Assembly (NCBI GenBank): GCA_003533405.1
Contig: DQDL01000084.1
Span: 9,649-14,765, forward strand
Source: Clostridiales bacterium
Lineage (GTDB): Bacteria > Bacillota > Clostridia > Oscillospirales > Oscillospiraceae
Length of the DNA: 5,117 bases
Direction: 5' to 3'
The notes under the pieces were generated by a model, which searched no databases, had not been told where the DNA came from, and worked only from the letters and a program-made list of their open reading frames with translations. The position numbers were made by a program, and so were the translations under genes. Below, in pieces: positions 1 through 4,083 of this stretch; the stretch's first letter is position 1; the number at the start of each line of letters is the position of its first letter.

Positions 1-1
1 C

Positions 2-361
2 TCGAACATGCTGTTCGGGCAGGGACCGTGGACGCCGTGGCAGATGTTCGCCATGGGCATCTCGGGCTTTCTTGCGGGCGTGCTGTTTCGCAAGGGACTG
101 CTCCGGCGCACCCGTGGCTCGATGTGCGTTTTCGGTGCGCTGTGCGCTATCGTCATCTACGGCGGCATCATGAATCCCGCCTCGGTGCTTTTGTGGGGCA
201 GCGGGTCGATAAACGCAAAAATGATTTTGACCTACTACATCACGGGCTTCCCCATGGACTGCATCCACGCCTTTGCGACGGTGTTTTTCCTGTACATCGC
301 CGCCGAGCCCATGCTCGAAAAGCTCGACCGCATAAAGGTCAAATACGGCCTTGTTGAATAA
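2..361 (+). CDS. ECF transporter S component, C-terminal part (5' end outside window)
   Basis: The reading frame is open to the left edge (Ser-Asn precede the first internal Met at position 8), so this is the 3' part of a longer gene. About 119 codons are visible. The protein is a multi-span membrane protein: hydrophobic segments cover roughly residues 15-30, 42-60, 70-85 and 88-102, with the motif GQGPWTPWQMF before the first. That motif and the Ala/Gly-rich helices are typical of substrate-binding (S) components of energy-coupling-factor vitamin transporters in clostridia. These capture a micronutrient outside and hand it to a shared EcfA/EcfA'/EcfT module. The substrate cannot be read from this fragment; relatives with this motif often sit beside DUF4430 or cobalamin-related genes, which is recollection rather than something seen here. 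The gene ends in TAA four bases before a terminator hairpin. The family call is fairly sure; the substrate is unknown. Confidence 0.72.
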   Translation, partial: SNMLFGQGPWTPWQMFAMGISGFLAGVLFRKGLLRRTRGSMCVFGALCAIVIYGGIMNPASVLLWGSGSINAKMILTYYITGFPMDCIHAFATVFFLYIAAEPMLEKLDRIKVKYGLVE

Positions 362-364
362 CAT

Positions 365-393
365 AAGCCCTCCGATATCGGAGGGCTTTGTTT
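365..393. terminator. Bidirectional intrinsic terminator between convergent genes
   Basis: A perfect 24-base palindrome (365-388, arms AAGCCCTCCGAT and ATCGGAGGGCTT) is followed on the plus strand by TTGTTTATT. On the minus strand it is preceded by the stop of the 59-residue gene and followed by TATGTTATTC. It serves the plus-strand ECF gene best and probably also the convergent minus-strand gene. Confidence 0.85.
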
Positions 394-571
394 ATTGATT
401 GCTTTGCCTTTCGTGCTGCGTGCCGAAGTAGAACGCTATCACCATCAGGGTGACATTGTTCACCGCATCGGCGTTTATCGTGCCCGTGACGGCAAGATAC
501 GCCCACACGGCCAGTATGATAATAGTCACGATGGTCTTGACCTTTATAAGCTCTATGATATTTTTTAACAT
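392..571 (-). CDS. Small two-TM holin-like membrane protein, 59 residues
   Basis: A longer open frame extends upstream, but the start at 571 is chosen because AAGGAGG sits four bases before that ATG and the upstream part is not protein-like. The product is 59 residues: a short basic N-terminus (KNIIELIKVK), a first membrane helix at about residues 11-30, a polar turn (TGTINADAVNN), a second helix at about 38-50, and a charged tail (GTQHERQSNQ). The second segment, VTLMVIAFYFGTQ, resembles the end of small phage holin-like proteins, where an FYFG-type sequence precedes a polar tail. No lysin or other phage gene is nearby, so it is either an orphan phage-derived protein or a housekeeping small membrane protein. 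It has its own promoter and shares its terminator with the convergent ECF gene. The gene is well supported; the holin label is only a resemblance. Confidence 0.75.
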   Translation of the reverse strand: MLKNIIELIKVKTIVTIIILAVWAYLAVTGTINADAVNNVTLMVIAFYFGTQHERQSNQ

Positions 572-576
572 GACCC

Positions 577-583
577 CTCCTTG
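577..583 (-). promoter_or_regulatory. Ribosome binding site that fixes the start of the 59-residue gene
   Basis: The minus strand reads AAGGAGGGGTCATG. This near-perfect anti-16S match, four to six bases before the ATG at 571, decides this start over the upstream extension of the same frame. Confidence 0.8.
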
Positions 584-600
584 AGCCCACGGCTCACTAC

Positions 601-630
601 ATTCTACTGCGCAATTGACGAATCGTGCAA
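601..630 (-). promoter_or_regulatory. Candidate sigma-A promoter for the holin-like gene
   Basis: On the minus strand TTGCAC (625-630), an 18-base spacer and TAGAAT (601-606) precede the gene. The -10 box matches consensus at 5 of 6 positions; the -35 matches at only 3. Transcription would start near 594, giving a leader of about 23 bases that just contains the ribosome binding site. The rest of the 572-732 gap shows no gene on either strand. Confidence 0.45.
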
Positions 631-732
631 ACGATGGTAAATTGATAGCAGTATGGACTTGTAAAAGCCCTACACAAACGAGCAAACCATCGAGGGATAT
701 AGGGAATATTTGAGTGAGGATAAAAAATAAAA

Positions 733-768
733 AATGCTATGCACCCGGTGCATAGCATTAATTTTTTA
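733..768. terminator. Intrinsic terminator at the end of the NERD gene (both orientations possible)
   Basis: Perfect 12-base arms AATGCTATGCAC (733-744) and its complement (748-759) are closed by a three-base loop. Reading the minus strand, the hairpin is followed by TTTTATTTTTTA, a good U-tract (721-732); reading the plus strand it is followed by ATTTTTTA. The TAA stop of the NERD gene (758-760) lies within the base of the stem. Confidence 0.87.
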
Positions 769-1354
769 GCAGGAAGTCTATTGAGGCGAGGGCTTTGGCG
801 TCGAGGCGGCTGCCGGGGCGGTGTATCGCACGGTCGATATCCTCGGTGGTGCGGAGAATGTGCGGGCTCTCGACGGGGCTGTTTGAGTACACAAGATAGG
901 CGTAGCCCTCGACCCATACATCCACGCCGTAGTATTTAAGGTAGTTTGCGAAAATGTAGACCTGCCGTCTGACCTGCCGAATGGGGTTTTTGACGGAATT
1001 TGTGTACCAGTTTCCCGCATCGGTCAGCTTCTGCTGCTCCCACTCGTAGTCGTCCTCGCCGCCTGCGAGCACGCCGGAGTAATTTTTCGCCTCGATGATG
1101 AACACGCCAAATTCGTTCACGACGACATTGTCAAGTTCCGCCGCCTTGCCGTCAAACTCGACGGGCACATTATTATAAAGCGTGTCGCCCTCACGCAGCA
1201 CCGAGCGTATCACGGCGCTGACCGCCGCCTCGCCCTGCGCACCGGCACGCTCCTGCGGCGTTTGGGTCTCGACCCTGCGCAGAGATGCGGCGACAAAGAA
1301 GCCGCAAACCAGCAGCACAAGACCGAGGACGGAAAGAATCAAAACCAAAGTCAA
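758..1354 (-). CDS. Membrane-anchored NERD-domain protein (nuclease-related)
   Basis: The product is 198 residues. Residues 2-24 form a single hydrophobic helix (LVLILSVLGLVLLVCGFFVAA) followed by RR, so it is anchored with the rest probably cytoplasmic. Residues 36-160 carry the NERD signature: GAQGE (38-42), AELDNVVV (72-79) with Glu73 and Asp75, IIEAKNY (86-92) with Glu88 and Lys90, and NPIRQ (123-127). The E-D...ExK arrangement matches the predicted PD-(D/E)xK-like nuclease core of the NERD family, so the likely active residues are intact. Family members are predicted DNA/RNA-processing nucleases, often fused to helicase, kinase or zinc-finger domains; the biological substrate is generally unknown. 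The start is a TTG at 1354 whose TTGA overlaps the TGA stop of the upstream deformylase-like gene; no ATG is available nearby, and GAGGGGG about eight bases upstream can act as ribosome binding site. Translation is probably coupled. Confidence 0.85.
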   Translation of the reverse strand: MTLVLILSVLGLVLLVCGFFVAASLRRVETQTPQERAGAQGEAAVSAVIRSVLREGDTLYNNVPVEFDGKAAELDNVVVNEFGVFIIEAKNYSGVLAGGEDDYEWEQQKLTDAGNWYTNSVKNPIRQVRRQVYIFANYLKYYGVDVWVEGYAYLVYSNSPVESPHILRTTEDIDRAIHRPGSRLDAKALASIDFLLKN

Positions 1355-1761
1355 ATGATGACCCCCTCGCAGTGGTCTATCTCGTGCTGAATTATCTCGG
1401 CGGTGAAGCCCGTGAAGGTCTTGATGCGCTCTTGGAGCTTTTCGTTCTGCCAGCGCACCTTTATCGTGCGGTAGCGCCGAGCTTTGCGGGTGCCGTCGAG
1501 CGACAGGCAGCCCTCCTCGGCCTCATATGCGCCCGACTGCTTTATAATTTCGGGGTTTAGCATGACCTCAAATTTACCCTCGTTGTCAAAGGCGATGATG
1601 CGCTTGCATACGCCGATCATGTTTGCCGCCATGCCCACGCAGCCGTCCTTGTGGGCGATGAGCGTATCGAGAAGATCCTGCGCCGTGCCGAGATCCCCGA
1701 CCCCAGCCGCCTCGGCCTTTTGCGCGAGAAATCCTTCGTCCCTGCAAATTTCACAAATCAT
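1351..1761 (-). CDS. def: Short peptide deformylase (clostridial type)
   Basis: Peptide deformylase removes the N-formyl group from the initiator methionine of new proteins. The 136-residue product has all three motifs: GCVGMAAN (40-47), EGCLS (83-87) with metal ligand Cys85, and QHEIDH (125-130) with metal ligands His126 and His130 and catalytic Glu127. The first motif is unusual, with Asn47 in place of the conserved Gln of GxGxAAxQ; short clostridial relatives commonly share this GMAAN form, so it may be a paralogue rather than the main enzyme. The frame extends to a GTG at 1782, but the ATG at 1761 is preferred. GGGAG lies nine bases upstream, the promoter predicts transcription starting near 1779, and 136 residues is the usual length of this subgroup. 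It is the first gene of an operon with the NERD gene, overlapping it by four bases. The family is near certain; full enzymatic activity is not. Confidence 0.88.
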   Translation of the reverse strand: MICEICRDEGFLAQKAEAAGVGDLGTAQDLLDTLIAHKDGCVGMAANMIGVCKRIIAFDNEGKFEVMLNPEIIKQSGAYEAEEGCLSLDGTRKARRYRTIKVRWQNEKLQERIKTFTGFTAEIIQHEIDHCEGVII

Positions 1762-1784
1762 AGTTATCAGCTCCCATCGCACTC

Positions 1785-1813
1785 AGTTTACCACACACGG
1801 CGGGGCAAATCAA
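1785..1813 (-). promoter_or_regulatory. Promoter of the deformylase-NERD operon
   Basis: On the minus strand TTGATT (1808-1813), a 17-base spacer and TAAACT (1785-1790) with an extended TG motif just before the -10 box. Each hexamer matches consensus at 4 of 6, helped by the TG extension. It starts seven bases after the terminator of the preceding operon, as expected for a new unit. Confidence 0.5.
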
Positions 1814-1819
1814 CTTGAC

Positions 1820-1850
1820 AAAAACTCCTCTGATTTTCAGAGGAGTTTTT
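1820..1850 (-). terminator. Intrinsic terminator of the exported-protein operon
   Basis: Arms AAAAACTCCTCTGA (1820-1833) and its complement (1837-1850) pair perfectly around a TTT loop. It lies 12 bases past the stop of the 365-residue gene, and its minus-strand U-tract is TTTTTG. The arm is identical to that of the terminator at 4050-4083. Confidence 0.88.
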
Positions 1851-1862
1851 GCATATATCGGG

Positions 1863-2960
1863 TCATTTCTTTGTGAGCCACATTCTTTCGGAATACCTGT
1901 AGATCTCACCCTTGTAGGTGCACAGGTCTACCCAAACGCCGATGCCGTCTCCGTTGCTTCCGTCGGGTCTGCCGCCCTTTCCCCAGCGACTGAAATCTCG
2001 GGCTTGTATGCATATGGTGCTGGCATGGCTGACTAAGGTGTCGTCTATAAGCAGGTACGCACCCTTTTCGTCGAGCGAGCATTTTACGGTCAGCGGACCT
2101 TCACCGCACTTCGTGTTGAACGGGCGTATCTGCCAGTTGTAATCGTCCGTTTCATACGCCGTCAGCTCCCAAGAGTAGGTGACCGTGGCGGTTTGGTTTT
2201 TATAGTCGAGGTCAAAGGCGCTGATATTAACGGCCATGTTCACCTTGTCGTTTTTAAAGGTGTACTTTCCGCAGACATCCCACTTTTCGCTCTGGCGGGT
2301 TCTTGTGGCATCCACCACGCTCCAGCCGCTTTCGATATCAAAGAAGCAGCTCACATGCCAACTGTCGCTCCATGAGCATATGCTGTTTTCCTTGCCGGAA
2401 ACGGTGTATGAAAATGCCTGCCAGCTGCTCGTGTTGTCAACCGCATCGGGAATGGTGTTGGGATCCTCGGCGGCCTTTTTATATTCAAGCTTCATGACTG
2501 CGCTGTCTGACACTCCGAGCTTCTTGTATGCGTTCTGTATGTATTCCTTTACCATACTCTCGCCGCAGTTACCCTTAGGCTCATAGGCGGTGTCGCCGTC
2601 CTCGTATTTTGAAAGCGACCAAACATCGTTGTGCTTCATATAGGTGAGCGATATGTTGCCGCTGTAGTTAACATCGGCGTTCGTGGCGGAGTAGCTGACG
2701 AAGTACGAATATACGCCCAAGTCCTTGTCGCAGTCGGAGGAAAGAACATCAATGTCGGTTACGGAAAGACCGTAGCTTCCGATGTCGTGATTGCTTGCGG
2801 AAATGTCCGAAATGAGCTGCGCCTCGGGGACATCGCTGCTGCCGAGCACCTTGCCGGACGACCCGTGCTTGTCGCCGCCGAAGATATTATCGCCGCTGCC
2901 GTCATTGAAAATGAAAAACAGAGCTACGGCGATCAGCACAATGGGAATGAGTTTTTTCAT
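1863..2960 (-). CDS. Exported or membrane-anchored protein of unknown function, 365 residues
   Basis: I do not recognise the family. Residues 3-18 are an uncleaved-looking signal or anchor helix (KLIPIVLIAVALFFIF) after MKK, followed by a Gly/Ser/Asp-rich linker (19-43), so the bulk lies outside the membrane. The remainder is rich in alternating hydrophobic/polar beta strands. Two stretches look like related modules ending in a Trp-containing strand: residues about 46-121, ending DVWSLSKYED, and about 138-220, ending SGWSVVDATR. A third beta-rich part (231-365) contains WELTAYE and IGVWVDLCTYKGEIYRYSE. There are nine Cys residues, all past the anchor, so disulfides or none; there is no catalytic motif I can name. 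The start follows GAGAGGGCGG, only 11 bases after the stop of the upstream 126-residue gene, so the two are co-transcribed. A ligand-binding or cell-surface sensing role is only a guess. Confidence 0.85.
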   Translation of the reverse strand: MKKLIPIVLIAVALFFIFNDGSGDNIFGGDKHGSSGKVLGSSDVPEAQLISDISASNHDIGSYGLSVTDIDVLSSDCDKDLGVYSYFVSYSATNADVNYSGNISLTYMKHNDVWSLSKYEDGDTAYEPKGNCGESMVKEYIQNAYKKLGVSDSAVMKLEYKKAAEDPNTIPDAVDNTSSWQAFSYTVSGKENSICSWSDSWHVSCFFDIESGWSVVDATRTRQSEKWDVCGKYTFKNDKVNMAVNISAFDLDYKNQTATVTYSWELTAYETDDYNWQIRPFNTKCGEGPLTVKCSLDEKGAYLLIDDTLVSHASTICIQARDFSRWGKGGRPDGSNGDGIGVWVDLCTYKGEIYRYSERMWLTKK

Positions 2961-2971
2961 TTTCCGCCCTC

Positions 2972-3352
2972 TCAGCTTTTTCGCTGCAATTCGTAAACGA
3001 CCTTGTCGTTACCGTCATTAAGGGTCAATGTCATTTCATTCTTGCTGAGGTCGCATTCATATATGACACCGTCCAGCGCAAGCCTTCCCTTGCTGTATGA
3101 GTAGTTGTGCGATTCGTTCTTGCCGGTGAAAAGATAATCGTCGAATGAGCCGAGGTTAGCCATAGTTCCGTCGTCGTAAAATACCCATGTTTCGGTCTGC
3201 ATGGAATTATAGGTTCTTATGTCACCGTTGCGAATCGTCCTCGTGAGCAGCCACTCGCCCTCAATCTTGCCGCCGAAGGGGTCGAATATCACGATGGCTG
3301 CGACGACGGCGATTATGAGCAGTATTATTCCGCTGTATTTGTTCTTTTCCAT
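2972..3352 (-). CDS. Small membrane-anchored protein with lipocalin-like beta domain
   Basis: The product is 126 residues. KNK is followed by a single TM helix (about residues 8-23, GIILLIIAVVAAIVIF), then a short linker and a compact beta domain. The domain shows the pattern common in lipocalin-like/DUF5640-type extracytoplasmic proteins of clostridia: GEWLL (32-36), WVFYDDGTM (56-64), YSYSKGRLALDG (84-95), and a final strand pair YECDLSKNEMTLTL (98-111). In those families this reads as a beta barrel of the kind W...F..DG.....Y....L.L....; the ligand is unknown. The ATG at 3352 follows AAGGAGGCGGAG, whose first bases form the TAA stop of the 11-codon ORF upstream. It is the second reading frame of the operon and its stop lies 11 bases before the next gene. 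The family assignment is by pattern and tentative; the gene itself is solid. Confidence 0.82.
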   Translation of the reverse strand: MEKNKYSGIILLIIAVVAAIVIFDPFGGKIEGEWLLTRTIRNGDIRTYNSMQTETWVFYDDGTMANLGSFDDYLFTGKNESHNYSYSKGRLALDGVIYECDLSKNEMTLTLNDGNDKVVYELQRKS

Positions 3353-3368
3353 AGCTTTCTCCGCCTCC

Positions 3369-3404
3369 TTAGCGCTTAAACTCGATCCACTTATTCTTGC
3401 TCAT
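3369..3404 (-). CDS. 11-codon mini-ORF (MSKNKWIEFKR), possible leader peptide
   Basis: On the minus strand AAGGAG sits eight bases before an ATG, followed by eleven codons and a TAA that forms the start of the next gene's AAGGAGG site. The product MSKNKWIEFKR is highly basic and soluble. It is the first translatable frame after the operon promoter, about 57 bases from the predicted transcript start. It may be a leader peptide that couples or tunes translation of the 126-residue gene, or the remnant of a lost gene. The Shine-Dalgarno match is strong; eleven codons alone cannot prove expression. Confidence 0.45.
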   Translation of the reverse strand: MSKNKWIEFKR

Positions 3405-3442
3405 GATTTTTTCTCCTTACATCGTCTAAAAAATGCTGTTTT

Positions 3443-3455
3443 GGCTAAAATAGCC
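3443..3455 (-). promoter_or_regulatory. Small hairpin in the operon leader
   Basis: GGCTA and TAGCC flank a three-base loop within the predicted 5' leader of the exported-protein operon. Copies of TCTAAAAA (plus strand, 3425-3432 and 3458-3465) lie on either side. It is too short for a terminator and has no assigned role. Confidence 0.25.
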
Positions 3456-3467
3456 TATCTAAAAACG

Positions 3468-3496
3468 ATAATAACATATTAAAAACTATGAGTCAA
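3468..3496 (-). promoter_or_regulatory. Strong promoter of the exported-protein operon
   Basis: On the minus strand TTGACT (3491-3496), exactly 17 bases, then TATTAT (3468-3473), with a TG one base before the -10 box. Both hexamers match the sigma-A consensus at 5 of 6. Transcription should start near 3461. It is divergent from, and overlaps, the promoter region of the XRE gene. Confidence 0.75.
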
Positions 3497-3504
3497 GGTT
3501 AAAA

Positions 3505-3519
3505 ACATCTATAAGATGT
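3505..3519. promoter_or_regulatory. Palindromic operator candidate ACATCT-ATA-AGATGT
   Basis: A perfect six-base inverted repeat with a three-base centre ends on the first base of the XRE gene's -10 box and begins nine bases behind the -35 box of the divergent operon. Size, symmetry and position suit a dimeric HTH repressor, presumably the adjacent XRE protein. Confidence 0.5.
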
Positions 3520-3524
3520 ATAAT
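3519..3524 (+). promoter_or_regulatory. -10 box of the XRE gene promoter
   Basis: A consensus TATAAT lies 45 bases before the XRE start codon. No good -35 hexamer is found 16-18 bases upstream (AGGTTA is the 17-base option), so the promoter may be weak or depend on a regulator. Confidence 0.5.
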
Positions 3525-3568
3525 AGCCCGGCCTGTTCGTTTATCCTTTTTTCAAAGGAGCTGATAAA

Positions 3569-3880
3569 ATGAACAGTGAATTTGTGCGTGAACGCATAAC
3601 GAGCCTGAGAATGAAAAAGGGCGTTTCGGAATATCAGATGAGCTACGACCTCGGTCACAGCAGGGGATATATAAACAACATATCCTCCGGCAAGAGCCTG
3701 CCGTCGGTGGCGGAGCTTTTTGCGATATGCGATTATTTCGGCATCACGCTCTCCGAATTTTTCACCGAGGGCGACGATGACCCGAAGCTCGGCCGTGAGC
3801 TCACAGACCTCATATCAAAGCTTGACAGCTCCGACCGGCTTTTGATAAAAAGCCTTGCGGAAAGATTGCTGCATGAATAA
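3569..3880 (+). CDS. XRE-family helix-turn-helix transcriptional regulator
   Basis: The product is 103 residues. Residues 5-65 form an HTH_XRE (Cro/C1-type) domain: FVRERITSLRMKKGVS as helix 1, EYQMSYDLGHS as helix 2, RGYINNISSGKSLPS as the recognition helix with the typical G-(K)-x-x-P-S turn, then AELFAICDYFGITLSEFF. A short acidic linker (EGDDDPK) leads to a C-terminal helix pair (LGRELTDLISKLDSSDRLLIKSLAERLL, residues 74-101), likely for dimerisation. AAAGGAG lies eight bases before the ATG. The gene is divergent from the mini-ORF/lipocalin-like/exported-protein operon, with a palindrome in the shared control region, so autoregulation and control of that operon are likely. The family is certain; the effector and targets are inference. 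Confidence 0.92.
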   Translation: MNSEFVRERITSLRMKKGVSEYQMSYDLGHSRGYINNISSGKSLPSVAELFAICDYFGITLSEFFTEGDDDPKLGRELTDLISKLDSSDRLLIKSLAERLLHE

Positions 3881-3884
3881 TGAA

Positions 3885-3914
3885 AAAGCCGTCTCCGGCA
3901 TCGGAGACGGCTTT
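3885..3914. terminator. Intrinsic terminator after the XRE gene, better suited to the minus strand
   Basis: Thirteen-base arms AAAGCCGTCTCCG (3885-3897) and its complement (3902-3914) enclose the loop GCAT. The plus-strand tail is poor (CTTTGCGTCATC), whereas the minus-strand tail is CTTTTTCATTATT. It therefore probably arose as the terminator of the minus-strand DUF1003 gene whose tail fragment lies just to its right, and now also serves the XRE gene. Confidence 0.75.
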
Positions 3915-3922
3915 GCGTCATC

Positions 3923-3978
3923 TTATGGGTTTTTTTCGTTGTACTTCTCACCGTCGAGCTTCTTTTCGAGCGCCGACC
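3923..3978 (-). pseudogene. 3' tail fragment of a DUF1003 gene
   Basis: The minus strand encodes SALEKKLDGEKYNEKNP followed by TAA at 3923-3925, then a terminator. The end of the intact DUF1003 gene in this window encodes QSALEKKLDSDKHNG at 4711-4751. At DNA level 3937-3977 and 4711-4751 match at 37 of 41 bases, including the last 24 without a gap or mismatch. Only the tail exists here; the frame is lost at about 3978, where an unrelated hydrolase tail begins on the other strand. It is a remnant with no start and presumably no function. Confidence 0.65.
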
Positions 3979-4064
3979 TCACCGTCATGCCCGGCGGCGA
4001 GCACTGGTTCCACACGCCCGAGCAAATGCAGTTTCTCGACGATTGGATGAAAAAACTCCTCTGA
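3978..4064 (+). pseudogene. 3' tail fragment of an alpha/beta hydrolase gene
   Basis: The plus strand encodes LTVMPGGEHWFHTPEQMQF and then LDDWMKKLL before TGA at 4062-4064. This is the closing segment of alpha/beta hydrolases: a strand, the catalytic-His motif GEHWFHT, and the final helix (EQMQFLDDWM). There is no nucleophile elbow, no core and no ribosome binding site upstream; the frame runs back across the DUF1003 remnant into the XRE terminator with unrelated sequence. It is therefore a truncated remnant. Its last codons and stop are built into the left arm of the terminator at 4050-4083. Confidence 0.7.
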
Positions 4065-4083
4065 TTTTTCAGAGGAGTTTTTT
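4050..4083. terminator. Bidirectional terminator holding two stop codons
   Basis: Arms of 15 bases AAAAAACTCCTCTGA (4050-4064) and its complement (4069-4083) enclose TTTT. It carries a U-run in either direction. The left arm encodes KKLL-stop of the hydrolase remnant and the right arm encodes KKLL-stop of the acetyltransferase on the opposite strand. It differs from the hairpin at 1820-1850 only by one extra base pair and one extra loop base. Confidence 0.88.

Noticed and set aside
632..692. Inverted repeat CGATGGT / ACCATCG in the 572-732 gap
   Set aside because: Only seven bases with a 47-base separation and no flanking duplication; expected by chance.
739..939. Plus-strand open frames opposite the NERD gene
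   Set aside because: Low-complexity Arg/Gly/Ser translations with no ribosome site, lying antisense to a gene with clear NERD motifs.
1762..1782. GTG start extending the deformylase by seven residues
   Set aside because: It lies upstream of the predicted transcript start and lacks a ribosome site, while the ATG at 1761 has GGGAG at good distance and gives the usual subgroup length.
2193..2996. Plus-strand open frames opposite the exported-protein gene
   Set aside because: They are antisense shadows of a well-supported gene with signal helix, ribosome site and terminator; no protein-like motifs are present.
3855..4064. 69-codon plus-strand ORF spanning the XRE gene end and the gene-tail mosaic
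   Set aside because: Its N-terminal half runs through the XRE gene end, a terminator hairpin and the antisense of a DUF1003 tail; only the last 28 codons are protein-like, so it is a remnant rather than a gene.
365..4083. The five hairpins considered as a CRISPR or repeat array
   Set aside because: Spacing is irregular and tracks gene ends, U-tracts are present, and three of the five stems are unrelated in sequence; they are terminators.
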